Of a DNA stretch of 64,000 nt, positions 17,803 to 26,610 are shown piece by piece; position 1 is the first letter of the stretch; each line of letters begins with the position of its first letter. The DNA is from Geodermatophilus siccatus (GTDB lineage Bacteria > Actinomycetota > Actinomycetes > Mycobacteriales > Geodermatophilaceae): NCBI RefSeq assembly GCF_900103785.1, contig NZ_FNHE01000012.1, positions 112,144 to 176,143 on the forward strand, read 5' to 3'. The position numbers and the translations under genes were made by a program. Below the pieces are notes generated by a model. That model ran no database searches and was not told where the DNA came from. It worked only from the letters and a program-made list of their open reading frames with translations.

Positions 17803-18217
17803 GCGAGGACCACCCTCCCCCCACGCCGCCCATACTCGGCGCGGGGCCCCGGAGGGTGGCCGTTCCGGTGAGTCACCAGGCTCGTGGCGGGATCCTGCAC
17901 GGAGGCCGTTCCAGTACGTCACCAGGGCCGGGCCCGGGCCGTCGTCCTGACCCTCCGTCACGACGTGATCCGCTCGGCGGCGGGTCCGTCGTACTCGTCC
18001 GGAAGTTGGGCTCTGCAACCTGAATGCGCTGGTGGGGAGCCCGTCACCAGTTCAGGTCACCTACAGATCACGATCCGGGTGGACACTGGACGGATCGGCG
18101 CGCCGTGCGCCTACAGTCTGCGGCCATGTGCCTCAGCTCACAGGCCGATGCCGTTCCACGGCGCGGCCCACGACGGACACCGGCCGACCCGTCGGGGACG
18201 ACCGCGGAGCGGCCCGC
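17803..18217. other. 415-bp intergenic region with terminator, direct repeat and promoter
   Basis: The first 60 bases (17803-17862) are a member of the dispersed hairpin family: AGGACCACCCTCC pairs with GGAGGGTGGCC. A 23-base direct repeat follows (GGCCGTTCC-G/A-GT...GTCACCAGG at 17858-17880 and 17904-17926, about 20 matches). The distal 150 bases are AT-richer and hold an inverted repeat and a probable promoter for the ABC transporter operon. No convincing gene is seen. Confidence 0.6.
18071..18117 (+). promoter_or_regulatory. Promoter and candidate operator of the ABC importer operon
   Basis: A TACAGT hexamer at 18112-18117 resembles a -10 box, with a weak -35-like TGGACG about 19 bases upstream. 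Overlapping it, CGATCCG at 18071-18077 and CGGATCG at 18091-18097 form a perfect inverted repeat with a 13-base spacer, a plausible regulator site. The first gene starts about 100 bases further on. Confidence 0.35.
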
Positions 18218-19002
<785 letters not shown>

Positions 19003-19006
<4 letters not shown>

Positions 19007-19860
19007 CCGCGGCCGCGACCGAGACCCGGTCCGACGTCCCGCCGGTCGAGGTCGAGCACGTCAGCGTCCGCTTCGGGGCCATCCAGGCGCTCAACGACGT
19101 CTCCTTCACCGTCGCGCCGGGGACCATCCACGCGGTCATCGGGCCCAACGGCGCCGGCAAGTCGACGATGTTCAACGTCCTCTCCGGCGTCTACAAGGCC
19201 GCCTCGGGGGAGGTCCGGTTCGGCGACGTCCGGCTCGACCAGATGCGCCCGTTCCAGATCGCCGGGGTCGGCGTGGCCCGCGCGTTCCAGAACATCGCCC
19301 TCTCCGGCGCCCAGTCGGTGGCCGAGAACCTCATGCTCGGCCGCCACCACCTCACCAAGGCCGGGTTCCTCTCCTCCGGGCTGCGGCTGCCCCGCGCCAC
19401 CCGGGAGGGGAGGGTGCACGGCGAGCGGATCCGGGAGATCGCCGAGTTCCTCGACCTCGGCGACAAGCTGCACACCCCCGTCGGCGTGCTGTCCTACGGC
19501 GACCAGAAGCGGGTCGAGGTGGCCCGGGCGCTGTGCACCGAGCCGCGCCTGTTGCTGCTCGACGAGCCGGTGGCCGGGATGAACGCCGAGGAGACCAGCC
19601 GGATGGCCGAGGCCATCCGGGAGATCCGCTCGGCGCTCGGCATCTCGATCGTCCTCGTCGAGCACGACATGGGGATGGTCATGTCCCTGGCCGACCGGGT
19701 CACCGTCCTGGACTTCGGACGCCGGATCGCCGACGGGACCCCGGCCCAGGTGCAGGCCGACCCCGAGGTCATCCGCGCCTACCTCGGCTCGGGCGACGAC
19801 GACACGCCCGCCGAGGCCGCCGCCCACCACACCACCGAGACGCCAGGGACCACCTCGTGA
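19003..19860 (+). CDS. LIV-type ABC transporter ATPase (LivG-like)
   Basis: A 285-residue ATPase, partner of the preceding one. Walker A is GPNGAGKST at 47-55, with the LivG-typical GVARAFQNI and the signature in the variant form LSYGDQKR; Walker B is LLLLDEPVAGMN. The GTG at 19003 overlaps the previous stop by four bases, which favours it over the in-frame GTG at 18994. The C-terminus carries about 20 extra acidic and His/Thr-rich residues. It should be translationally coupled to both neighbours. Confidence 0.9.
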
Positions 19861-20747
19861 CCCAGTTCCTCTCGCTCCTGCTCAACGGGTTGTCGCTCGG
19901 CGCCATCTACGCGCTGATCGCGCTCGGCTTCGTGATCATCTTCAAGGCCAGCGAGGTCGTGAGCTTCACCCACGGCTCGCTGCTGCTGCTCGGCGCCTAC
20001 TCGATCGCGCGGCTGTCCGAGCCGCTGGGCTTCCTGCTCGCCGTGCTCGTCGGCCTGGTGGTCACTGCGCTGGCCGCGTTCCTGATCGAGCGCCTCATCA
20101 TCAACCGGCTGCGCGGCGCGCCCGTGATCAGCCTGGCGATCGTCACCATCGGCGTCGACATCATCCTGCTGACCGAGCTGATCCGGCGGATCGGCCCGGA
20201 CATCCTCAACGTGCCGCACCCGTGGGGCGGGGAGTCGGTCCGCATCGGCGGCATCGGGATCACCCAGAACCGGCTGATCGCCATGATCGTCGCCGGCGTC
20301 CTCATCGCGCTGTTCTTCGTCGCGTTCAAGTACTCGAGCTGGGGCGTGGCCATGCGCGCGTCAGCCGAGGACGGCGAGACCGCGGCGCTGATGGGCATCC
20401 GGCAAGGCCGGGTCTCCGCGCTGGCCTGGGTCGTCGCCGGCGTCCTCGCCGGGGTGGCCGCGCTGTTCCTGGTGGGCAGCCCGACGCCCGGGGTCAGCTC
20501 GGCGGTGTACGCCACCGCGCTGCGGGCCTTCCCGGCGGCGATCCTCGGCGGCCTGGACTCCACCGGCGGCGCGCTGGTGGGCGGGCTGCTCATCGGGCTC
20601 GCCGAGTCCCTGGCCGCCGGCTACCAGGAGCAGCTGCTCTTCCTCGGCCGCGGCTTCGGCGAGGTCGTCCCCTACGTCGTGATGATCGCCGTCCTGCTCG
20701 TCCGGCCCTCGGGGCTCTTCGGCACCAAGGAGCTGACCCGTGTCTGA
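19857..20747 (+). CDS. LIV-type ABC transporter permease (LivH-like)
   Basis: A 296-residue permease with about eight hydrophobic segments. It begins LLLNGLSLGAIYALIALGF, characteristic of LivH, and contains the conserved cytoplasmic loop MRASAEDGETAALMGI that contacts the ATPase. The GTG start overlaps the previous stop by four bases. It forms the membrane channel with the LivM-like protein. Confidence 0.92.
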   Translation: MTQFLSLLLNGLSLGAIYALIALGFVIIFKASEVVSFTHGSLLLLGAYSIARLSEPLGFLLAVLVGLVVTALAAFLIERLIINRLRGAPVISLAIVTIGVDIILLTELIRRIGPDILNVPHPWGGESVRIGGIGITQNRLIAMIVAGVLIALFFVAFKYSSWGVAMRASAEDGETAALMGIRQGRVSALAWVVAGVLAGVAALFLVGSPTPGVSSAVYATALRAFPAAILGGLDSTGGALVGGLLIGLAESLAAGYQEQLLFLGRGFGEVVPYVVMIAVLLVRPSGLFGTKELTRV

Positions 20748-21990
20748 GCAGACCGTCTCGCGCCCGGCGGGGGGCTCCCGCGCGGCGTCGTCCACGCCCG
20801 CCCGGCCGGCCCGGACCATCCGCCGCGGCACCGTGGTCAAGTGGGTGCTCATCGCCGCGCTGCTGGTCTTCCTGCTGGTCTTCCCGCTGTACTTCGACGA
20901 GTTCTGGCTGCGCACCGGCTTCGCGGTGTTCGGCGCGGCCATCGGCGCCATCGGGCTGAACCTGCTCGTGGGCACCACCGGCCAGCTGTCCCTGGCGCAC
21001 GCCTTCTTCCTCGCCGTCGGCGCGGTCAGCTACACCTACATCTCGGGGGAGTCCGGCGGACTCGGCACCCGGGCCGCGCTGCAGGGGCTGGGCCTGCCGC
21101 CGATCGTCGGCATGGTCGTCGGCGTGCTGCTCGCCGGGCTGGCCGGGCTGGTCTTCAGCCCGATCGCGGCGCGGCTGCGGGGCATCTACCTCGGTGTCGC
21201 CTCGCTGGGGCTGGTCTTCATCGGCGTCCACGTGATCAACACCTGGACGCCGGTGACCGGTGGCTTCAACGGCCGCGCGGCGCCGGAGTTCTCGCTGTTC
21301 GGCTTCACCTTCGGCAACAGCGACCCGCAGCTGTGGGTGCTGGGCGTGCCGTTCCGGGAGGCCGAGCGGCTGTGGTACCTCGGGCTGGTCCTGGCGCTGG
21401 CCGCCTACGTCTTCGCCCGCAACCTGCTGCGCAGCCGGCCCGGCCGGGCGTTGCAGACGCTGCGCGACAGCGAGGTCGCCGCGTCGGTCATGGGCGTCAA
21501 CGTGCAGGCCTACAAGGCGCGGGTGTTCCTGGTCAGCTCGATGTACGCGGGCCTGTCGGGGGTGCTCTACGCGCTGTCCATCGGCAGCATCGCCCCGGAG
21601 TCCTTCACGCTCGTCGTCTCCATCCAGTACCTGGCGATGATCGTGCTGGGCGGGCTGGGCTCGGTGGGCGGCGCGGCGCTGGGCGCGCTGTTCGTCACGG
21701 CGCTCCCGCTGCTGTTCCAGCAGTACGCCGACGTCCTGCCGCTGGTCAGCGCACCGGGCCAGGGCGGCATCTCCGCCGGTTTCGCCGCCCGGTTCCTCTA
21801 CGGCGCCGCGATCATCCTCATCGTCCTGTTCGAGCCCGCCGGGCTGGCCGGCATCGCGCAGCGCCTCACCCAACGCCTCCGCCGGGGCCGTGCGCCCGCC
21901 CGCGGGGGAGCGACCACCCCACCCCCGGAGCAACCCGGCTCCGCACCGACCCCCTCCGTCCGTCCATCGCAAGGGAGCGACACCAGATGA
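20740..21990 (+). CDS. LIV-type ABC transporter permease (LivM-like)
   Basis: A 416-residue permease. After about 35 hydrophilic residues come some ten hydrophobic segments, with the family loop LQTLRDSEVAASVMGVNV and the following SMYAGLSGVLYAL. The last 35 residues are Pro/Arg-rich and cytosolic. Its GTG start overlaps the LivH stop by eight bases, and its stop overlaps the binding-protein start. It completes the membrane channel of the importer. Confidence 0.9.
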   Translation: MSEQTVSRPAGGSRAASSTPARPARTIRRGTVVKWVLIAALLVFLLVFPLYFDEFWLRTGFAVFGAAIGAIGLNLLVGTTGQLSLAHAFFLAVGAVSYTYISGESGGLGTRAALQGLGLPPIVGMVVGVLLAGLAGLVFSPIAARLRGIYLGVASLGLVFIGVHVINTWTPVTGGFNGRAAPEFSLFGFTFGNSDPQLWVLGVPFREAERLWYLGLVLALAAYVFARNLLRSRPGRALQTLRDSEVAASVMGVNVQAYKARVFLVSSMYAGLSGVLYALSIGSIAPESFTLVVSIQYLAMIVLGGLGSVGGAALGALFVTALPLLFQQYADVLPLVSAPGQGGISAGFAARFLYGAAIILIVLFEPAGLAGIAQRLTQRLRRGRAPARGGATTPPPEQPGSAPTPSVRPSQGSDTR

Positions 21991-23231
21991 GAACAGGCAA
22001 GGCACTGCGCACGACCACCGCGGTCGCCGCGGCCGTCGTCGTGGCGACCGCCGGCTGCAGCACGCGGGCACCGGAGTCCGGCGGCGGCGGAGGGGGAGAA
22101 GGCGGCTCCGGCGGCGAGGTCCTGACCGACGTCGGCATCGAGGGGACGACGATCACCCTCGGCGTCCTCACCGACCTGACCGGCGTGTTCGCCGCGCTCG
22201 GCCAGGACATCACCAACGCCAACACGCTGTTCTGGCAGGACAACCAGGTCTGCGACACCTACACCGTCGAGCTCGACGTCCAGGACACCAACTACGTCCC
22301 GCAGAACGGCGTGCAGCTCTACAGCGGCATGGAGCCCAACATCCTGGCGATGCAGCAGACGATCGGTTCGCCGATCAACACCGCGCTGGCGCCGGAGTAC
22401 GAGTCCGACCAGATCGTCAACTTCCCGTCGGCCTGGGCGCGCACGCTGACCGAGATCCCCGGCACCGGCGTCGTCGGCGCCACCTACGACGTCGAGCTGG
22501 CCAACGGCTACTCCTACCTGTTCGACCAGGGGCTGCTGCAGGACGGCGACACCGTCGGCCACATCTACTTCGAGGGTGAGTACGGCGAGAACGGCCTGGC
22601 CGGCAGCGAGGCGGTGGCCGAGGAGCGCGGGCTGACGATCATCCCCCAGCAGATCAAGTCGACCGACCAGGACATGACCGCGCAGATCACCCAGTTCGCC
22701 GCGGCCGGGGTCGACGCCATCGCCCTGACCGTCGCGCCGACGCAGACCGCGTCCGCGGCCGGCGTGGCGGCGGCCCAGGGGCTCAACGTGCCGATCATCG
22801 GCAGCAACCCGGTGTTCGCGCCGGGCCTGCTGCAGGGGCCGGCCGCGCAGGCGCTCAAGGACAACCTGTACGTGGCCAGCCCGGTGTCGGCCTTCGACGC
22901 CCAGCCCGAGCTGCTCGCGCAGTACCAGGAGGCCTACCCGAACGTGCAGCCGAGCCTCGGCGTGCTCGTCGGCTACGGCATGAGCGCGATCATGAAGCAG
23001 GTCCTCGACGCGGCCTGCGAGAACGGTGACCTCACCCGAGCGGGCGTGGTCAACGCCTTCAACGAGCTGCAGGACGTCGACACCGGCGGCCTGGTCGTCC
23101 CGATCGACGGCTTCGAGACCGGACGCTCGCCCAGCCTGCAGAGCTTCATCCTGCGGCCGGCCGACGTCCCGGGTGGCGCCACCGTCGTCCAGGAGGCGTT
23201 CGAGGGCGAGTTCGCAGAGGGCCTGCGCTGA
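21987..23231 (+). CDS. LIV-type ABC transporter substrate-binding lipoprotein (LivK-like)
   Basis: A 414-residue lipoprotein: hydrophobic leader, lipobox VATAGC with Cys24, then a short Gly-rich linker and a periplasmic-binding-protein type 1 fold (ITLGVLTDLTGVFAALGQD at the start). It should deliver substrate to the LivH/LivM channel from outside the membrane. In this superfamily ligands include branched-chain amino acids, amides, urea and aromatic acids; nothing in the sequence fixes the choice. The ATG overlaps the LivM stop by four bases and a strong hairpin follows, so it is the last gene of the operon. Confidence 0.9.
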   Translation: MRTGKALRTTTAVAAAVVVATAGCSTRAPESGGGGGGEGGSGGEVLTDVGIEGTTITLGVLTDLTGVFAALGQDITNANTLFWQDNQVCDTYTVELDVQDTNYVPQNGVQLYSGMEPNILAMQQTIGSPINTALAPEYESDQIVNFPSAWARTLTEIPGTGVVGATYDVELANGYSYLFDQGLLQDGDTVGHIYFEGEYGENGLAGSEAVAEERGLTIIPQQIKSTDQDMTAQITQFAAAGVDAIALTVAPTQTASAAGVAAAQGLNVPIIGSNPVFAPGLLQGPAAQALKDNLYVASPVSAFDAQPELLAQYQEAYPNVQPSLGVLVGYGMSAIMKQVLDAACENGDLTRAGVVNAFNELQDVDTGGLVVPIDGFETGRSPSLQSFILRPADVPGGATVVQEAFEGEFAEGLR

Positions 23232-23248
23232 CCCTGCGGTGAGCCTCC

Positions 23249-23282
23249 GACGGCGCCCCCTCCTCCGGGAGGGGGCGCCGTC
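23249..23282. terminator. Perfect hairpin terminator of the ABC operon
   Basis: GACGGCGCCCCCTCC and its exact complement GGAGGGGGCGCCGTC flank a very short loop, 18 bases after the binding-protein stop. No T-tract follows, which is common in actinobacteria. Confidence 0.8.
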
Positions 23283-23404
23283 GCGCTGCGGGAGCCGGGT
23301 CGCGGACCGGTCCGACGTCCCTGCGTGCTCCGACCAGCGCGGGGGCGCGCCGACGTGACCGAACGTTGACGCCACGGTGACGCTCCCCGGGTAGGTGTTG
23401 CCCG

Positions 23405-24298
23405 GTGAGCGCCGCCGACGTCCTGCAGATGCCCGGGCTGACGGCGGCCGACGTGGCGGCCTCGCTCGCCAAGCTGGCCGAGGCCCGGGAGCGGGTCTAC
23501 TACGACGCCGATGCCGATGCCGCCGCCGCGGACAGCTACTACGGCGAGGTCGCGCCCGAGCAGTTCGCGGACCTCGTGACGCGCACCCACGTGCGCAAGT
23601 CGGCGTACAAGCCGGCCAGGGAGCTGTACCCCTGGGTCGACCTGCAGCCCACGGGGAAGCTCCGGAGCCTGTACACCAGCCACGAGTGGGACCCGGAGGA
23701 GCTGATCCGCGCCGACCTCGCCATCGCCGAGGCCCGCGTCCAGGAGCTGACCTCCCGGCTCGGTGCCCCGGAGGCACGGGATGCCTCCGAGGTGCTGCGC
23801 GAGGTGGAGGATGCGTTGCCGTTCAACTGCGAGCACGTGGTCCCGCAGAGCTGGTTCACCAGACGGGAGCCGATGCGCGGAGACCTGCACCACCTGTTCG
23901 CGTGCGAGACCCGCTGCAACGGCTTCCGCGGCAACACCCCCTACGACGAGTTCGAGGACTTTCCCGAGCCGGCGGCCGGCCTGGCGCGCGACGTGGTGCG
24001 GGACGACTGCGGCAAGAGCGGGGCGAACCGGTTCGAGCCGGCACACCGCAAGGGGCCCGCCGCCCGGGCCGTCCTCTACTTCCTCCTGCGCTACCCGGGT
24101 CTGGTGGACGCCGGCGAGATGCCGCCGGAGCGCAAGCGAGTGCTGGTGGCCTGGCACGAGGAGGAGCCGGTCACCGAGTGGGAGCGCCACCGCAACGCCG
24201 CCATCTCCGAGCGGCAGGGGAACCGCAACCCCTTCATCGACCACCCCGAGCTGGCCCGCCGCCTGGTGCCGCTCCTGGGACCGCCAGGGGGTCCTTGA
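23405..24298 (+). CDS. Endonuclease I-family (HNH-like) nuclease
   Basis: A 297-residue protein of the EndA/NucM/Bsn family. The active-site segment is CEHVVPQSW at 142-150 (His144 as general base), followed by GDLHHLFACETRCNGFRGN at 159-177, where the second His and the Asn bind the metal, and NRFEPAHRKGPAARAVLYF at 208-226. These Mg-dependent enzymes cut DNA or RNA with little sequence preference and are usually secreted. Here no signal peptide is visible at the chosen GTG start, and no upstream extension would add one, so the protein may be cytosolic or exported by another route. No immunity gene is obvious. Confidence 0.82.
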   Translation: MSAADVLQMPGLTAADVAASLAKLAEARERVYYDADADAAAADSYYGEVAPEQFADLVTRTHVRKSAYKPARELYPWVDLQPTGKLRSLYTSHEWDPEELIRADLAIAEARVQELTSRLGAPEARDASEVLREVEDALPFNCEHVVPQSWFTRREPMRGDLHHLFACETRCNGFRGNTPYDEFEDFPEPAAGLARDVVRDDCGKSGANRFEPAHRKGPAARAVLYFLLRYPGLVDAGEMPPERKRVLVAWHEEEPVTEWERHRNAAISERQGNRNPFIDHPELARRLVPLLGPPGGP

Positions 24299-24376
24299 GG
24301 CCGTGCTCGACGCCGGTCGGCGCGGGAGGCTGACGAGACCGCCCGACCCCGGCTGCACAGGAGAACGGAGTTCGCC

Positions 24377-24685
24377 ATGACCCACGGGCTCGTCATGGAC
24401 GTCCCGGCGCCGATCGAGTTCTACGACGCCGTGCACGCCGAGGTGGCGCGACGCAGCACCGGCGGGATCGACGGCATGCTGCTGCACGTCGGCCGGCCCA
24501 CGACCACCGGTTTCCAGGTGCTGGAGATCTGGGAGTCCAAGGAGAAGTGCGACCGGTTCTTCGCCGAGGTCGTCGGACCCGCCACGGCCTCCGTGTCAGG
24601 CGGCCAGGCGGCCCCCGGCCAGCCGGTGGTGGAGGAGTTCGTGCCGCGCGGCCTGGTCGTCCCCAGCGCGGCCATCGCCTTCTGA
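24377..24685 (+). CDS. Small alpha/beta-barrel-like hypothetical protein
   Basis: A 102-residue protein with a good ribosome site (AGGAGAACGG) before its ATG. The segment LLHVGRPTTTGFQVLEIWESKEKCDRFF resembles dimeric alpha/beta-barrel proteins such as antibiotic biosynthesis monooxygenase-like or stress-responsive proteins. No catalytic residues are recognised. It lies 78 bases after the nuclease gene, perhaps on its transcript. Confidence 0.65.
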   Translation: MTHGLVMDVPAPIEFYDAVHAEVARRSTGGIDGMLLHVGRPTTTGFQVLEIWESKEKCDRFFAEVVGPATASVSGGQAAPGQPVVEEFVPRGLVVPSAAIAF

Positions 24686-24784
24686 TCGTCCCCCGGTGTA
24701 CCGCAGCCTCCCGGGCGTGGCGGTCCGGCCGTCGTCCCGACGGCCGGACCCGCCGCCTCCGTCAGGCCGCGGCCCCCACGGGGA

Positions 24785-24943
24785 TCACGCGCGGGTGGTC
24801 CGCACGCCGCAGTCGCTGTAGTAGCGGTGCGTGCGCACCGCGATCGGTAGGGGCGCGGGGTACATGTCGTGTTCCACGATCGCCGTCAGCGGGACGCCGA
24901 GAGCGTCGAGGTCCGCGAGCAGCGCGGGCATGTCCGGTTCCCC
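24785..24943 (-). pseudogene. 3' fragment of a sugar phosphate isomerase/epimerase gene
   Basis: Read on the minus strand, about 52 residues (GEPDMPALLADLDALG, then IVEHDMYPAPLPIAVRTHRYYSDCGV) match only the C-terminal end of xylose isomerase-like TIM-barrel proteins, including the last metal-binding Glu (VEHD). The upstream part of the frame has no such similarity and is instead antisense to a lacI-type fragment. About five sixths of the gene is missing. It should not be functional. Confidence 0.7.
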
Positions 24944-24956
24944 CTGGGCCGGTTCG

Positions 24957-25298
24957 ACCGAGGACGAGGGAGCCGACGCGGCCCAGCTGCTGCTGTCGGA
25001 CCGGCTCCCGACCGCGGTCGTCGCCAGCAACGACCTGTCCGCCATCGGCCTGCTCGACTGCATGCTGCGAGCGGGTGTGCGCGTGCCCGATGACCTGTCC
25101 GTCGTCGGCTACGACGACTCGCGTCTCGCCCGGCTGCCCGGCATCGACCTCACCTCGGTCCGGCAGGACGTGCCGCGCATGGCCGAGCTGGCGGTCCGGG
25201 CCGTCGTCCAGCGGCTGGACTCCCCTCCGCGTCGACCGGAGGACGTCGCGCTGCCCCCGCAGCTCGTGATCCGCGGCACGACGTCCCCACCCCGATGA
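24957..25298 (+). pseudogene. 3' fragment of a LacI-family regulator gene
   Basis: About 113 residues match the C-terminal third of LacI-family repressors: TEDEGADAAQLLLS, then PTAVVASNDLSAIGLLDCML, AGVRVPDDLSVVGYDDS and the closing LPPQLVIRGTT. The helix-turn-helix and most of the sugar-binding domain are absent. The frame is open upstream, but those residues are antisense to the isomerase fragment. The two fragments meet back to back within about 13 bases, as expected if one deletion removed the 5' parts of a divergent gene pair. Confidence 0.72.
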
Positions 25299-25337
25299 CG
25301 AGGTTCCCGGACCGGACGAGTGTGGGGGCGCGTCCCG

Positions 25338-26489
25338 CTAGAGCCGGCCGCGGTGCGCCACCGGCAGGAGCCGGACGGCGAGCAGCCCGGTGAGCGCCGC
25401 GGCGACGCCCAGCGGCACCCAGGCCGGCGCCGAGCGGGTCGCGGCTGCCATCAGGAACGGGACGGCGAAGCCCAGGTAGGCGCAGGCCAGGAAGACCGAC
25501 GTCAGCTCGCCCCGGCGGGTGGGCGCGGCCAGCCGGCCGGTGACCGTGAGCCCGGCTGCGAGGCACAGGCCCCCGCCGGACCCCAGCAGGGGTGCCGCGG
25601 CCAGCAGCCACGGCCAGGCGCCGGTGGCCACGAACAGGGCCGCGGTCGCGTACCCGACCGCACCGAGGGCGGCGCCGGTGACGGCGGTCCACGACCCCAG
25701 CCGGCGCTGCAGCCCGGCGACGAGCGTCCCCGCGCCGAGCGTGACGCCGGCGAGGACGCCCGTCACGGCGACCCCACCGGCCGGCAGCTCGCCGAGCAGC
25801 GGGACGGCGGAGATGACCGACGACGGGAACGCGTAGACGCAGACCGCGACCGGGGCCAGCACGGTGGCCGCGAGGCCCAGGCTGCCCGGCGGCAGCAGCG
25901 GGACGGCTGGATCGCCGTCGTCCCGCCGTCGGCCGGGCAGGACGACGGTCTCCGGCACCCGCACCGCCAGCACCAGCCCCACGCCCACCAGCACGGAGTG
26001 CAGCAGGTAGGGCAGCACCGTGGGCGCCGGCGCGAACTGACCCAGCAGCCCGCTGGTGAGCGGACCGAGCGAGAAGCCCGCGGTCATCGCGACCGCGGCC
26101 CGCCGCCCTCCGGCCCCCTCCCCGGAGGCGGTCGACAGCTCGGCGACCCAGGCGCTCGCGACGCTGAACACCACGCCGCTGACCACGCCCTGCAGGAACC
26201 GGGCGGTGAACAGCAGCGCCAGCGACCCGCCGGCCGCGGCGAAGGCCAGTGACGCCAGCCCGGCGAGGACGACGCCGGGGAGAGCGACGCGGCGGCGGCC
26301 CAGCCGGTCCGAGAGCGGGCCGGCCAGGAACAGCGCCGGGACCAGACCCGCGGCGTAGCAGCCGAACAGCGCGGTCAGCACCTCGGCGGAGAGATCGAGC
26401 CGCTCCTGGTAGACCAGCAGCAGGGGCGTCGGGACGTTCGTGCCGGCCGCGACCGCGAACAAGGTGAACACCGCTCGCCTCCAGGCCAC
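25338..26489 (-). CDS. MFS transporter
   Basis: A 383-residue membrane protein with about twelve hydrophobic segments. The loop LAGPLSDRLGRRRVALPG after the second helix is the MFS motif. It resembles drug or sugar-type efflux carriers, but the substrate is unknown. The start (ATGGCCTGGCGG) has no strong upstream site. It is divergent from the thiolase gene; the position beside a lacI-type remnant raises the possibility that it once belonged to a sugar locus. Confidence 0.82.
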   Translation of the reverse strand: MAWRRAVFTLFAVAAGTNVPTPLLLVYQERLDLSAEVLTALFGCYAAGLVPALFLAGPLSDRLGRRRVALPGVVLAGLASLAFAAAGGSLALLFTARFLQGVVSGVVFSVASAWVAELSTASGEGAGGRRAAVAMTAGFSLGPLTSGLLGQFAPAPTVLPYLLHSVLVGVGLVLAVRVPETVVLPGRRRDDGDPAVPLLPPGSLGLAATVLAPVAVCVYAFPSSVISAVPLLGELPAGGVAVTGVLAGVTLGAGTLVAGLQRRLGSWTAVTGAALGAVGYATAALFVATGAWPWLLAAAPLLGSGGGLCLAAGLTVTGRLAAPTRRGELTSVFLACAYLGFAVPFLMAAATRSAPAWVPLGVAAALTGLLAVRLLPVAHRGRL

Positions 26490-26610
26490 CGCGGCAGGCT
26501 ACGGAGAGCGCGCCGACTCCGCGCGCGACGTGCGGAGAGGCCGCCGCGACACCGCCGTCCGCCCGGGGGCAGACTCACGGGTGCCGACGGCGACGAACGA
26601 GGAGGACCCC

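Noticed and set aside
24785..25063. Treating the 92-codon minus-strand frame as an intact small gene
   Set aside because: Only its last 52 residues resemble a protein family, and they match just the end of a 300-residue enzyme; the first 40 are antisense to the lacI remnant.
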